Below, piece by piece: positions 53,447 through 62,735 of a DNA stretch of 64,000 nt. Position 1 is the stretch's first letter. The number at the start of each line of letters is the position of its first letter. Source of the stretch: CBFFRJ01 sp963530515 (lineage in GTDB: Bacteria; Pseudomonadota; Gammaproteobacteria; Enterobacterales; Enterobacteriaceae); NCBI GenBank assembly GCA_963530515.1, contig CAUSEC010000013.1, forward strand, positions 62,001 to 126,000. The letters run 5' to 3'. Both the position numbers and the translations under genes were made by a program. The notes under the pieces were generated by a model. It was not told where the DNA came from. It saw only the letters and a program-made list of their open reading frames with translations, and made no database searches.

Positions 53447-53484
53447 AATGCACTTGTGCACGGTGCACGGTGCATGTGTGCATT
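53447..53484. promoter_or_regulatory. Symmetric GTGCAC-repeat operator upstream of higBA
   Basis: The 38-base element has AATGCAC and GTGCATT at its ends, GTGCAC in the middle and GTGCAC-like repeats between, forming an almost exact palindrome. A further copy-like GGATGCACCGGAGCAC lies at 53408-53423. It sits 30 bases before the toxin start and is the expected binding region for the HigA antitoxin. Confidence 0.65.
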
Positions 53485-53514
53485 ATGTTGATTTACTAAA
53501 GGGATGGACCCCAT

Positions 53515-53826
53515 ATGTTTTTGTTCAGAAGCATAGAAAGCTTTCGTGAGCGGTGGCTTGAAGATTTTTTTCTGTATGGGAAAAAACACCGAAAAATTCC
53601 GCCTTCAATCGAAGCGGCTTTGGCACGCAAGCTCGATATTATCAACGCCGCGGTCACCCATCATGACCTCCGGTCACCACCGGGTAATAGGTATGAGGTG
53701 TTAAATTCGCCTTTAGAAGGCTACACCTCGGTGCGGGTGAACAAACAATATCGACTGATTTTTCAGTGGGCGGATGGTCGGGCATCAAACATATGGCTGG
53801 ATGCGCACACGTATAAACCACACTGA
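53515..53826 (+). CDS. higB: HigB-type (RelE-fold) toxin
   Basis: This 103-residue basic protein of the HigB family is a ribosome-dependent mRNA interferase. IEAALARKLDIINAAVTHHDLRSPPGNRYEVLN is followed by VRVNKQYRLIFQWADG with conserved R residues, and the C-terminal DAHTYKPH carries the H/Y residues typical of HigB. The toxin comes before the antitoxin, the order specific to hig loci. AAGGGATGG lies before the ATG. The antitoxin gene follows after about 50 bases. Confidence 0.9.
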   Translation: MFLFRSIESFRERWLEDFFLYGKKHRKIPPSIEAALARKLDIINAAVTHHDLRSPPGNRYEVLNSPLEGYTSVRVNKQYRLIFQWADGRASNIWLDAHTYKPH

Positions 53827-53876
53827 TACCTTCCATCATCATGACAACATTCATTGGTCAATGAGGTATGAAAACC

Positions 53877-54218
53877 ATGTCTGTACAGCAAGCTATTCGA
53901 AAGCCGACATCACCCGGAGACGTATTGCTTTATGAGTACCTTGAGCCGCTGGGGTTAAAAATTAACGAGTTGGCAGAAATGCTGCATATCCATCGCAATT
54001 CGGTGAGTGCGCTGGTAAACAACAACCGGAAATTATCGGTCGATATGGCCGTTCGCCTCGCAAAAGCCTTTGATACCACCGCTGAGTTCTGGCTGAACCT
54101 GCAGCAAAACGTCGACATCTGGGAAGTGCAGACGAATGCCCGAACGCAGGAAGAGTTGAGCCGCATTGTTACTGCGGCGCAAATTATCGCAAAGCGTGAG
54201 GCCGCACAGGCAGGCTGA
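53877..54218 (+). CDS. higA: HigA-type antitoxin
   Basis: This 113-residue XRE-family protein has a helix-turn-helix in KINELAEMLHIHRNSVSALVNNNRKLS. The C-terminal part would bind the toxin, and the family motif AEFWLNLQQNVDIWEVQ is present. It neutralises HigB and represses the operon through the upstream palindrome. GAGG suits the ATG at 53877 (spacing 10) better than the ATG at 53868. Its stop is 11 bases from the end of the convergent LysR gene. Confidence 0.92.
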   Translation: MSVQQAIRKPTSPGDVLLYEYLEPLGLKINELAEMLHIHRNSVSALVNNNRKLSVDMAVRLAKAFDTTAEFWLNLQQNVDIWEVQTNARTQEELSRIVTAAQIIAKREAAQAG

Positions 54219-54228
54219 ACAACGCGTT

Positions 54229-55182
54229 TCAGGCCGTAAACGCTGCCAGTTTCGCCAGTGGGAAGTGCAGGGTGGGATCTTCGCGGAAGGTCTCCAGCAG
54301 GTACTCCACCGTGGCGCGTACCCGGGGGGCAATCAGCGCCCGGTGCGGGTACTGAATCACCATCTCAAAGTGACCCGGGTCGTGCTGGCCCAGCAGTAAT
54401 ACCTTCAGGACGCCGGATTGCAGATGCGGCAGCGCATGATGCACACCCACCTGGGCGATGCCCAGCCCCAGCAGGGCCGCCTGTACCTGTGCCTCCGGCG
54501 CGGAGAGGGTGACAACGGCGGACTCCGGCTCCAGGGTGGTCAGACTGCCGTCCTCGGCGCTAAATCCCCAGGGTGACACACGCCCGCCCAAAAAGCGGCG
54601 GGCAATCAGGTGATGCGCCTTAAGTTCGCCGGGGGTGTGCGGCACACCGTGCTGCGCCAGGTAATCCGTTGAGGCCACCAGCACGGTGTTCAACCGGCAA
54701 ACGGGGCGCGACACCAGCGACGAATCCACAATCCGCCCGCCACGGATCGCAATGTCATAGCCGTCGCGCACGATGTCCGTTATCCGGTCGTCAAAATCAA
54801 CCTCGACGGAAAGGGCAGGATAACGCGCCCGCAGCCCCGGCAGCGCGGGGATCAGCTGGTCACGCCCAAAGGCCGCGCTGGTGGAGATGCGCACGTGGCC
54901 GCGGGTTTCCATTTTACGGGCGACGACGGTATCCACGGCGCTATCCAGCGCCTCAATGGCAATTCTGGCCTGCTGCAAAAAGGCCGCTCCCTCTTCCGTG
55001 AGGCTGAGTTTTCGGGTCGTGCGGTTCATCAGGCGTACGCCGAGCGCCTGTTCAAGCCCGGCCACGTTTTTGCTGACGGCAGCAGACGAAATTCCCTGAA
55101 TGCGCGCCGCAGCGGCAAAACTACCCGCGTCGGCGGCCCCGACAAAAGAGATGATTGCCCGCACTCGTTGTGACAGTTCCAT
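54229..55182 (-). CDS. LysR-family regulator (divergent to DUF1330 gene)
   Basis: This 317-residue LysR protein has a helix-turn-helix in SFAAAARIQGISSAAVSKNVAGLE (about 22-45) and a ligand domain from HVRISTSAAFGRDQLIP. The ATG at 55182 gives MELSQRVRAIISFVG. It is divergent from the DUF1330 and flavodoxin-fold oxidoreductase genes (136-base gap), which it probably controls. This LysR plus NAD(P)H oxidoreductase arrangement is common in electrophile or quinone response loci; no ligand can be assigned. Confidence 0.85.
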   Translation of the reverse strand: MELSQRVRAIISFVGAADAGSFAAAARIQGISSAAVSKNVAGLEQALGVRLMNRTTRKLSLTEEGAAFLQQARIAIEALDSAVDTVVARKMETRGHVRISTSAAFGRDQLIPALPGLRARYPALSVEVDFDDRITDIVRDGYDIAIRGGRIVDSSLVSRPVCRLNTVLVASTDYLAQHGVPHTPGELKAHHLIARRFLGGRVSPWGFSAEDGSLTTLEPESAVVTLSAPEAQVQAALLGLGIAQVGVHHALPHLQSGVLKVLLLGQHDPGHFEMVIQYPHRALIAPRVRATVEYLLETFREDPTLHFPLAKLAAFTA

Positions 55183-55318
55183 TCGCGTTTTCCTCTTCAC
55201 CTGCGTGCAGCATTATTAACCTCAGGTTGAATATTCATCAACCGTAAGCCTTCTTAAAGTTGTGAATCCCGGCGCGCATACTGCCTGCATCCACACGACA
55301 CCAGGAAAAGGCAACACC

Positions 55319-55630
55319 ATGAACACCGGCCCCGCGTATTTCATTTTTGACGTCACGCTTCACGATCCCGCCGCCCTCAAACCCTATCAGGAGAAGGTTG
55401 AAGCCAGCTTTCGCGCCTTTGGAGGCATCCGCCTGGTGATGGGCGGACCCTGCGACACGGTCGAAGGTGACGCGCCCAACGGCATCCTGGTGATGCTCCA
55501 GTTTGCCAGCATGGAGCAGGCTCATGCCTGGCATGACTCCGAGGACTATCAGGCCATTATTCACTACCGTCACGCCGCCGCCAGCACCAATGCCTGGCTG
55601 GTTCAGGGCGTCGCACCCGAACTGAACTGA
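55319..55630 (+). CDS. DUF1330 protein
   Basis: This 103-residue small alpha/beta dimeric ferredoxin-like protein has DUF1330 motifs AYFIFDVTLHDPAALKPYQ, MGGPCDTVEGD and QFASMEQAHAWHDSEDYQAI. The function of the family is unknown. The ATG at 55319 follows AGGAAAAGG. The flavodoxin-fold oxidoreductase gene starts 14 bases after its stop, so the two are co-transcribed, and the family often appears beside such enzymes. Confidence 0.85.
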   Translation: MNTGPAYFIFDVTLHDPAALKPYQEKVEASFRAFGGIRLVMGGPCDTVEGDAPNGILVMLQFASMEQAHAWHDSEDYQAIIHYRHAAASTNAWLVQGVAPELN

Positions 55631-55644
55631 AGAAAGGAAACACC

Positions 55645-56169
55645 ATGAAAACACTCGCGATTGTCTCTCATCCGTATGCCGACCGGTCACGGGTGATTAA
55701 CGCCCTGCAGCAGACCGCCGAAGGCTGCGCGGATGTCACCGTCAGAAATCTGGAAGCCCTGTACGGCGATGATATGGCGAGCATTGACGTGGCGGCAGAG
55801 CAGGCCGCCTGCGAGGGGATGGACAGGATTGTGTTTATCTACCCGACGCACTGGTTCAACCTGACGCCGATGCTCAAAGCCTATCTGAACGCGGTCTGGA
55901 CCTACGGCTGGGCATTTGGCCCCGGTGGTGATGCGCTCAAAGGGAAAGAGCTGCTGGTGGTGACGTCCGCGGGTGCCAGCGAGTTTACCTACTCGCACGC
56001 GGGCTTGTTGCAAAGCACCATGGAAGAGGTGTTAACGCCAATGAAGGCGAGTGCGCTCTACGTTGGCATGCGTTACCTGCCGCCGCTGGCGTTTTATGAA
56101 GTGGCCGGTGCCCAACGCGACAACCTGGCGCAGTTCCAGCAGCAACTGGCCGCAAGGCTGGGGCAGTAA
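55645..56169 (+). CDS. Flavodoxin-fold NAD(P)H oxidoreductase (KefF/NQO-like)
   Basis: This 174-residue enzyme has the flavodoxin_2 fold: IVSHPYADRSRVINAL (FMN phosphate), YPTHWFNLTPMLKAYLNAVWTYGWAF and TSAGASEFTYSHAG. It is related to KefF/YheR/MdaB-type quinone reductases, FMN-dependent and cytoplasmic. It probably reduces quinones or nitro compounds under control of the divergent LysR protein. AAGAAAGGAAA precedes the ATG. Confidence 0.87.
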   Translation: MKTLAIVSHPYADRSRVINALQQTAEGCADVTVRNLEALYGDDMASIDVAAEQAACEGMDRIVFIYPTHWFNLTPMLKAYLNAVWTYGWAFGPGGDALKGKELLVVTSAGASEFTYSHAGLLQSTMEEVLTPMKASALYVGMRYLPPLAFYEVAGAQRDNLAQFQQQLAARLGQ

Positions 56170-56423
56170 GTACCTGTAATCCAGGTTCCCGCGGGTCTAC
56201 AGACAATCCTATGGATGTGTATTGTGTAGGCCCGACAAGCTTGTGCCATCGTGCATATCTTCTGATATGAGGGATGAACACACGTCCTACCGCAATCTGC
56301 ACCAGGATTTTGGATCTGGAAGGGAAAGTCCGGGTTCGCCATGATTTACGAAAATTCCCCCCTTGTTTTAAGTCATTCCACCTTTGCGATGCTACCCGTA
56401 GCCGAACAAAATGAGCGTATAAC

Positions 56424-56447
56424 GCGGATAAGCCGTACCTTATCCGC
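56424..56447. repeat. REP-like palindrome
   Basis: GCGGATAAG (56424-56432) and CTTATCCGC (56439-56447) form a 9-bp stem of the REP type. It lies in the 390-base gene-free stretch 56170-56559 between the oxidoreductase and the FimY-like gene, which shows nothing else convincing. Confidence 0.65.
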
Positions 56448-56559
56448 CCGCAAACGCCGTTTAGCACGTTATCGATTAGGAAAATCCTGGCAAAATGACC
56501 TTCGGACCTGATGAGACTGCGGCACATTCATTGGGGAAAGGACTATTTGCGAGGACAAA

Positions 56560-57273
56560 ATGCGAAGCGTGGTGCGCAGGGAAAAAAAGCGCAGAACCAA
56601 AGCCCGACATACGATGCTGTCGTGGCAGCATGACACGCCGCTGGTTATTGATAGCCTGGAACATCTTTCGCAGCAGCTCAGCTATGCGTTACCTGAAGGC
56701 ATTCTCAGCCAGATACTCATCTCCTCAGACCGGTTTCTGGGCTACGCCTGGAGTCGTCACCTCTTTGTTGGCAAGCGTACGGCGACCTTTACGTCGCTGG
56801 AAGCGGCCCGCTATCGCCTGAACGACAGCAGCCTCACGTCATTGATTGTGGATATGGAAAGCCTGACCACCAGCCGATTCGCCGCCCTTGAGGCGCTGCG
56901 CGCGCACTGCCTGTCGAAAGGCGGGCTGCGCACTTATCTGCTGATCTCGCATCAGGACCCGCCTATGTCTGCGTTTTTGCGTGCCGCCGGGCCGTTCGAA
57001 CTCTTGGTTCGCCATCTGCCGGTTCACGCGCTGCGCAAAGCACTGTTAGCGCCGCCCGCGCCGGCTATCCCGCTGCGTTTTTCTCCCACGGAATGGCAAC
57101 TCATTACCCTGCTGGCGCAGGGGCAGACGCTAAAAAACGCGGCCAGAGCGCTGCATCTTCCTTATCATCGCGCGGTATATCGCATTTCCACGCTATCTCA
57201 GCATTTAGGCTTACCCACCCGTCATGCATTGACGCAGCTTCTGCATCGATTAACGCTTGATGTAAATCAGTAA
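56560..57273 (+). CDS. fimY: FimY-like fimbrial regulator
   Basis: This 237-residue protein resembles Salmonella FimY in length and layout. A basic N-terminus (MRSVVRREKKRRTKARH) and central domain (SSDRFLGYAWSRHLF, SSLTSLIVDMESLTTSRF) precede a LuxR-like helix-turn-helix (FSPTEWQLITLLAQGQTLKNAARALHLPYHRAVYRI, in parts). FimY activates fim expression together with FimZ. GAGGACAAA precedes the ATG at 56560. It is 606 bases upstream of fimZ on the same strand. The homology call is from memory of the family. Confidence 0.65.
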   Translation: MRSVVRREKKRRTKARHTMLSWQHDTPLVIDSLEHLSQQLSYALPEGILSQILISSDRFLGYAWSRHLFVGKRTATFTSLEAARYRLNDSSLTSLIVDMESLTTSRFAALEALRAHCLSKGGLRTYLLISHQDPPMSAFLRAAGPFELLVRHLPVHALRKALLAPPAPAIPLRFSPTEWQLITLLAQGQTLKNAARALHLPYHRAVYRISTLSQHLGLPTRHALTQLLHRLTLDVNQ

Positions 57274-57879
57274 TGGCTGACAGAGGAGTTGCTACTCTCA
57301 GTTTCCGCCTAAGAAACTGCTTAATTCTTTCTGTTTTTAGGAAGTTAAGTTACATCTAGTTAACAATTACAACTATTCCTGGGCGTGACTTTCCCTCAGT
57401 AGTACCCCTGGTATTTGTAGTGAATTCATCATTTTGGGTGATATTTGGCCTGAAAATGCCGTTCTCAGACGTAACCATATTCAAACATTTGGGTTACAGC
57501 TTTGTTTTCCCTGTTAAAAACAAAGCGTAAATCTTAAAAGTGTGGTTTCGTTAGGCTTTCGTTTCGAAAGCACAACCTATACTCCGACTTTCCGGGATTT
57601 TGTATTCTTGAAAAAAGCTTTTGTTTTATTAAGGCTTTTCGAATGAAGTCTCCCAGGTATAATCATTTCAACTTATTAACAAATAAGACTAATCTAAATC
57701 GTAATACGAAAAGGCTATTCTCCATATTCGCAGTCTGCGAATGGAAATAACCCACTAAGCAAGGATGCTAATGGTTTTCCCCTGGAAGGCCCCCGGCATT
57801 AATTCTTTTTTACATTAATCCTGCCAGCGCTAATGAGAATTATTGGCGTTGCATTAAGAAGAAAGTCAGAGGCACACAA
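57274..57879. other. AT-rich control region between fimY-like gene and fimZ
   Basis: This 606-base gene-free stretch is more AT-rich than the neighbours. It has a 10-bp hairpin GCTTTGTTTT / AAAACAAAGC (57499-57526) and an imperfect CGCTAAT / ATTGGCG hairpin near 57827-57850, just before fimZ. Its length suggests multi-input control of fimZ, as in Salmonella, but no specific site is recognised. Confidence 0.5.
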
Positions 57880-58512
57880 ATGAAACCGGCTTCCGTTATC
57901 ATTATGGACGAGCATCCTATTGTCAGAATGTCGATAGACGTCCTGCTCGCTAAAAACAAAGACGTACAAGTAGTGTTGAAAACCGACGACAGTCGTACCG
58001 CACTTGATTATATTCGTTCTAATTCAGTTGATTTGGTGATTCTGGATATTGAATTACCGAGAACGGATGGATTTAGTTTACTCAGGCGAATCAAAGCGAT
58101 AAATGAGAAAACTAACGTATTATTTCTGTCGTCGAAATCAGAATCCTTTTATGCCGGGCGAGCTATTCGTGCCGGAGCGAATGGTTTTGTCAGTAAACGA
58201 AAAGATCTGTGTGATATTTATAATGCGGTGGAGATGATCCTGGCGGGTTATTCTTTCTTCCCGTCGGATACCATCAGTTTTATCAATCACCCGGTAAGGC
58301 GTCGCGGTGAACAGTGGGATATGCCATTATCAAATCGCGAAGTCACGGTATTACGTTACCTTGCTAATGGTTTATCAAATAAAGAAATTGCAGACCATTT
58401 GCTGTTGAGCAATAAAACGATCAGTGCACATAAATCCAATATATTTACTAAGCTTGGCGTGCACACCATTGTTGAACTGATTGATTACGCGAAGTCACAC
58501 GAACTACTCTAG
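57880..58512 (+). CDS. fimZ: Fimbrial response regulator FimZ
   Basis: This 210-residue NarL/FixJ-type response regulator is close to E. coli/Salmonella FimZ (MKPASVIIMDEHPIVRMSID). The receiver domain (1-125) has D10/E11 and the phospho-acceptor D56 in LVILDIELP, K106 in FVSKRKD. The LuxR helix-turn-helix (about 147-205) contains LSNREVTVLRYLANGLSNKE. FimZ activates the fimA promoter. It is convergent with fimF, with a shared bidirectional terminator between them. Confidence 0.95.
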   Translation: MKPASVIIMDEHPIVRMSIDVLLAKNKDVQVVLKTDDSRTALDYIRSNSVDLVILDIELPRTDGFSLLRRIKAINEKTNVLFLSSKSESFYAGRAIRAGANGFVSKRKDLCDIYNAVEMILAGYSFFPSDTISFINHPVRRRGEQWDMPLSNREVTVLRYLANGLSNKEIADHLLLSNKTISAHKSNIFTKLGVHTIVELIDYAKSHELL

Positions 58513-58552
58513 AAAACACGCCCGGGAGATAGTCCTTCCGGGCGTGTTTTTT
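58513..58552. terminator. Bidirectional terminator between fimZ and fimF
   Basis: AAAACACGCCCGG and CCGGGCGTGTTTT form a strong stem with T runs on both strands, serving fimZ (plus) and the fimACDHF operon (minus). Confidence 0.88.
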
Positions 58553-58563
58553 ATCGTTTCTGC

Positions 58564-59085
58564 TCAGTAGTAATTGATGGTAAAGGTGGCATCGGCACTG
58601 GCATCACCGGGCTGGGGATTCCCTGTCAACGCAATGTAGTTGGCGTAAAACTGCAGCGTCACGTTGCCGTTTTCGTCGATAGCAGTCTGCTGGCTGGCGT
58701 TTTCCAGCGCGATGCGGGTGCGGTCGCTGTCGCGTAGCTCAATGGCGACCGCTTTGGCCATCACGCTGTCCTTGAGGGCCAGCAGGGAAGGATCGGACGC
58801 GGGCGTGCCGGAAAAGGTAATCGAGGCGCTGCCGGGCGGGCAGCCGGTCAGTTTCAGTTTGAACGGCACCGCCATCGTGGTGCTGCCAGGCTGGCGTAAC
58901 TGTTTTGTTGGCCAGGTCCCCAGACTCACCGTTTTATTGCTGTCGGCGGCTTCCACCGTACAGCTAAAATCCACCACGTTGCCGCGCAGCTCAATGTTGA
59001 TTTCCCCGAGCGGGCTGGCGCTCAGTGCCGCCTGACTAAACAGAAGGGCAAATAAAGCAGTAAGGCTCTGTCGTTTACGCATCAT
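58564..59085 (-). CDS. fimF: Minor fimbrial subunit FimF
   Basis: This 173-residue pilin-domain protein has a signal peptide (FALLFSQAALSASP), a conserved Cys pair (FSCTVEAAD and GCPPGSAS) and the C-terminal ATFTINYY strand that mates with the chaperone. It is the tip or adaptor subunit of type 1-like fimbriae and matches Salmonella FimF / E. coli SfmF in position, last gene of the operon. It follows fimH by 8 bases. Confidence 0.88.
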   Translation of the reverse strand: MMRKRQSLTALFALLFSQAALSASPLGEINIELRGNVVDFSCTVEAADSNKTVSLGTWPTKQLRQPGSTTMAVPFKLKLTGCPPGSASITFSGTPASDPSLLALKDSVMAKAVAIELRDSDRTRIALENASQQTAIDENGNVTLQFYANYIALTGNPQPGDASADATFTINYY

Positions 59086-59093
59086 CCCTCCCG

Positions 59094-60104
59094 TTAGTCA
59101 AAGTCCACGCGCAGGTAGCCGCGTGCGCTAAACGGCCCTTCCGCCGGTTTTTTCCCGGTCACGCTGACCGGCCAGGCGCGAATGCCTAAGTTGGCTTCGG
59201 CGTTGTCGTCCAGTTGGAAGGGGATTTTGCTGGACAGCGTGTTGGGCGTGAGCACATTGCCGCCCTCTTCGGCGACCTTAAAGCCGACGTCCGGGTTGTC
59301 CGACACCATCATGTCACCATCGTATTTTTCTGCTTCCAGGCGCATGGAGAGGTAGGCCTGGGCATCGATGTTGGTGCACTTAATGGCAATGCGCTTGTTT
59401 TGCGGCGTGGCCGTCGACGGACGCCCACCCGCGCCTGCCTGGGTAAACAGCGCCGCACCGATATTGTCAAAATCGAACTCCACCGTTTCACCCGCATTGA
59501 TCTTACAGTTTTGCGGCACTTCCACCCTGCCGCTGTAGCTGATGGTGTAAACGGGAGTGCTGAGCGCATCCGTCGCCGTTGAGGTGACGTAGACGGTCAG
59601 CATGGTCTGGCGTGGGATCGGCACCATGTTGATAAACGGCCGCGTCACTTTCAGCCTGAACACCAGCTTTGAATCCAGCACCTCGAACGGTTTTTGCTTG
59701 CTCACGTCATTGTGAACACCCATGCGGATGTAGTTTCGCGGTGGGTAAAACATGCCAACGGCGGAATCGGTTATCTGCATGGCGCCGTCGAGGTAATCAT
59801 TCAGCTTCAGGTACTGAAAATTGCTCTCCACCTTTTGTACTGGCAGGGTAGTGACGTAGCTGCGATAGGTATAGTTGACCGTGGTTCCCGCCGGGCAGGT
59901 GGCATAAACCCCAATCCAGCCCGATTTTTCGGGCAATGTCACGATTTGCCCGACCTGGTTATTCGAGCTGTTAAAGGTATTCGACAGGTCATAAGAGATG
60001 TCGGTGGGGCTGCCGCTGGAGTTATAGCAAACAGTGGCTTGCGCTGATGTCGCCAGCGCCAGCGAGGCTGCGCCAAAGAGCAGCACACAGGGTTTGTTCA
60101 TCAT
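59094..60104 (-). CDS. fimH: Fimbrial tip adhesin FimH/SfmH
   Basis: This 336-residue two-domain adhesin has a signal peptide (VLLFGAASLALATSAQA) and an N-terminal lectin domain (about 24-190). The pilin domain has Cys in VEVPQNCKINAGETVEF and C-terminal donor strand YLRVDFD. It matches the 335-residue Salmonella FimH type rather than the 300-residue E. coli FimH. Ligand specificity (mannose or other) cannot be read from sequence here. It lies between the usher and fimF. Confidence 0.88.
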   Translation of the reverse strand: MMNKPCVLLFGAASLALATSAQATVCYNSSGSPTDISYDLSNTFNSSNNQVGQIVTLPEKSGWIGVYATCPAGTTVNYTYRSYVTTLPVQKVESNFQYLKLNDYLDGAMQITDSAVGMFYPPRNYIRMGVHNDVSKQKPFEVLDSKLVFRLKVTRPFINMVPIPRQTMLTVYVTSTATDALSTPVYTISYSGRVEVPQNCKINAGETVEFDFDNIGAALFTQAGAGGRPSTATPQNKRIAIKCTNIDAQAYLSMRLEAEKYDGDMMVSDNPDVGFKVAEEGGNVLTPNTLSSKIPFQLDDNAEANLGIRAWPVSVTGKKPAEGPFSARGYLRVDFD

Positions 60105-60106
60105 GA

Positions 60107-62704
60107 TTATCCTTTTCGCTCACACTGCGCGCTGTAAAGGGTGACGGCCTGTTTCAGGCTCTCTTCGGGCAGTGCATAGCGGGCCACGCAGCGTGATGAC
60201 GCGTCGTCACCCCACTGCACTAACAGCTCGCCTTTCAGCGGCAAACCGCTGAGGTAAAGTTGCCCCTCTTCGCCGACCATACTGGTGATGCCGCTGGCGG
60301 ATTCGCGCACGATGGCGCCGAACGGCACCGGGCGGTCGCCACGCTTCACGGTCAACAGCGCACGCACGCCAATGCGGGTATCGAAGCTGGCACGCACCAG
60401 TGCGCCCTGGGTCGGCACCACGCGGCTGACGTTGTTTTCCACGTCGGTGTGGTTGTCCATCGACAGGGTGTCGAGCGCGATACGGTTGTAGCGGTAGACG
60501 GTGGCGTAGGGCATCACGGCGTAGCCGCGCCAGTCGGTTTTCACCCCGGTCTGGTTTTCGATGCGCACGCCGCTGGCCCCCGGTGCTTTAATCAGCACAT
60601 TGGTGTCGCCCAGCGGCTGGCTGAAGGTCACACCGTCTTCATGGCCGACGATGCCGCCCGCCAGCTGCCAGTTGTAATCGTGCTGGTTACGGTCGACGTT
60701 ATAACCCAGGCCCAGGGTGCCGTAAGCTGCTTGCCAGTTGGCGCTGGCACTGCCGCTGGAGCCATTGGTACTGCTGTGACCCTGGCTCACGCTGTAGCTC
60801 AGGTTTCGCCCTTCGAGCAGGGTGCCACCCACGCCGGTGCGCCAGCTTTGCTGACCGTTGCTGTTACGGCTGGCGTTGATGCTGGCCCAGGCGCGGTCGA
60901 GCGCGTTGTCGCGGTCAAAACGCGGGCCGCTAAAGACGCTGAACGGCACGGTGACGTTAAGGGCGGTGATTTTGTTGCTGCCGCTGATGCCTGTCGAGGT
61001 GTTCCAGGACCAGGAGAGGGAGTAACTCACGCCTTTCCAGCTACTGGCATACCCCAGCTGATACCAGGTATCGGTGTCACTGGTGTTCCAGTAAGTTTGC
61101 TGGCTGCCGGAAATGTACATCGACCCATAATCGCCGAAGTTCTGCGAAATATTGGCCTGGAAACGGCCTTTTTTGCTGTTATTCAGGTTGTGATAGCTGC
61201 GCACAACCGGCACTTTCACCTGCGTACCTTCGCCATCATCTTCGTATTCGTAGCCTTCCATGCTGCGGTACGCCACGTCGCTCAGGGTGTAAAACCCACG
61301 CGTGGAGTAGCGGTAGCCGAGTAGCTGGAAGTTGGTGCCAAATTGGTTAAGGGATTTGGCATACAGGAAACGCAAAGATTGCCCCTGATGGACGCTGTTA
61401 TCCGCCAGTTCGCTGCGCGCGTGCGTCAAATCGACGGAGACCGCGCCCCAGTCACCGAGGTTTTTCCCGGCCCCCACCACGAAGGCGTTATAGCGCGATG
61501 CCAGTTGTGTGCCGGAATACAGGGTGTAGTTATCGGCGAGGCCCGCGACGAGGGTGCCCTGCGCAAAGCCAGGTTTCGACTGCTGGCTGTTGCCGCTGCG
61601 GTATTTACCCACGACCGCATCGTATTTGATTCGGCCTTCACGTTGCAGCAACGGTACCGTGGAGTAAGGCACCACATAGCGCTGCTGGCTGCCGTCTTTC
61701 TCTTCCACGGTGACGTCCAGGTCACCGCTCGACGACGTTGGGTTAAGATCGGTAATCGCAAACGGGCCCGCTGATACATAACTTTGATAAATCACGTAAC
61801 CGTTCTGGCGAATCACCAGTTTGGCTGGCGTGCGGGCAATCCCGCGCACGGTTGGCGCGTAACCCTGCAGGCTGTCGGGGTACATGCTGTCGGAGGAGAA
61901 CAGGCGGACACCGCGAAAACCAAGGCTGTCGAAGACGGTGTTGTTGGTGTTGCTGTCGCCCATCACCAGCTCGCTTTTCAGCGGAACAAGGGTGCGCTGC
62001 GCCCAGGTGCCAATATTGCTCCAGCGCTGGGAGTGGCCGCTGTCGCTGTTGGTGTAGCGCCATGCGCTGCTGTTGCGCAGCCGCCACGGGCCATAGTTCA
62101 TGCCGCTTTGCAGGCTCAGGTAGTAGTTATCGCTGTCGGTGCCACGGCTGCCGGTGAAGGTGTAGTTGAGCAGCCCGGCCGGAATGCCTTCGTCCCACTC
62201 TTCCGGGGAGATGTAACCGCGCGCGCTGTTGTTCATCGCCGCCTGCGGCAGGTTGACGTCCAGACGCTGGGAGGCAAAGTTCCAGCTCAGGGTTGCGCCT
62301 GGTACGCTTTCGGCCAAATCCAGGCACGCATTATCTTCGGCGTCATGGATAGCCGGGAAAGCTTGCAGGTTAACGCCCAGGCGCTTGAGCCACTCAGCAT
62401 CAAAGCAAGGCGTCAGCCCACCGGCTGCGGGCGCAGTCTCGCCTTTGGCGATGGCAAAATGCATGTCCTGAGTGCCGATGAACTCGTCATTGCGCCAGAT
62501 ATCGGCACGATAAACGCCAGGCGGCTGATTATTGCCTTTTTCAAAGCGTGACAGATCCGCCACCGTTGCCGTGTCATCGGATAAAAATGCCGGGTTGAAA
62601 TAGCTCTCAGCGTGGCTGAATGCCGGGTAACATGCGGCCAGCAAAATCCAGCGCAAACGGGGCGCAAACCCTGCGCACAAAGAGAGGCTTATCGGGGTCA
62701 TCAT
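60107..62704 (-). CDS. fimD: Fimbrial outer-membrane usher FimD
   Basis: This 865-residue usher has a signal peptide (about residues 1-30, ending FSHA) and an N-terminal chaperone-binding domain beginning ESYFNPAFLSDD. A 24-strand barrel with middle plug domain follows, with C-terminal domains containing GYAVMPYATVYRYNRIALD and GQLYLSGLP. The terminal cysteine pair is typical. It secretes and orders the pilin subunits delivered by FimC. Two adjacent ATG codons exist at the start. The fimH start follows after 2 bases. Confidence 0.94.
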   Translation of the reverse strand: MMTPISLSLCAGFAPRLRWILLAACYPAFSHAESYFNPAFLSDDTATVADLSRFEKGNNQPPGVYRADIWRNDEFIGTQDMHFAIAKGETAPAAGGLTPCFDAEWLKRLGVNLQAFPAIHDAEDNACLDLAESVPGATLSWNFASQRLDVNLPQAAMNNSARGYISPEEWDEGIPAGLLNYTFTGSRGTDSDNYYLSLQSGMNYGPWRLRNSSAWRYTNSDSGHSQRWSNIGTWAQRTLVPLKSELVMGDSNTNNTVFDSLGFRGVRLFSSDSMYPDSLQGYAPTVRGIARTPAKLVIRQNGYVIYQSYVSAGPFAITDLNPTSSSGDLDVTVEEKDGSQQRYVVPYSTVPLLQREGRIKYDAVVGKYRSGNSQQSKPGFAQGTLVAGLADNYTLYSGTQLASRYNAFVVGAGKNLGDWGAVSVDLTHARSELADNSVHQGQSLRFLYAKSLNQFGTNFQLLGYRYSTRGFYTLSDVAYRSMEGYEYEDDGEGTQVKVPVVRSYHNLNNSKKGRFQANISQNFGDYGSMYISGSQQTYWNTSDTDTWYQLGYASSWKGVSYSLSWSWNTSTGISGSNKITALNVTVPFSVFSGPRFDRDNALDRAWASINASRNSNGQQSWRTGVGGTLLEGRNLSYSVSQGHSSTNGSSGSASANWQAAYGTLGLGYNVDRNQHDYNWQLAGGIVGHEDGVTFSQPLGDTNVLIKAPGASGVRIENQTGVKTDWRGYAVMPYATVYRYNRIALDTLSMDNHTDVENNVSRVVPTQGALVRASFDTRIGVRALLTVKRGDRPVPFGAIVRESASGITSMVGEEGQLYLSGLPLKGELLVQWGDDASSRCVARYALPEESLKQAVTLYSAQCERKG

Positions 62705-62735
62705 CCTGAATCCTGTGATGTTTCACTACGTCGCG

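Noticed and set aside
53401..53484. Possible CRISPR-like array at the GTGCAC repeats
   Set aside because: The repeats are only six bases, symmetric and without spacers of uniform length; they fit an antitoxin operator.
60260..61324. Plus-strand open frame (354 codons) opposite fimD
   Set aside because: Antisense to a clear usher gene, with Gly/Ala/Val/His-rich shadow composition.
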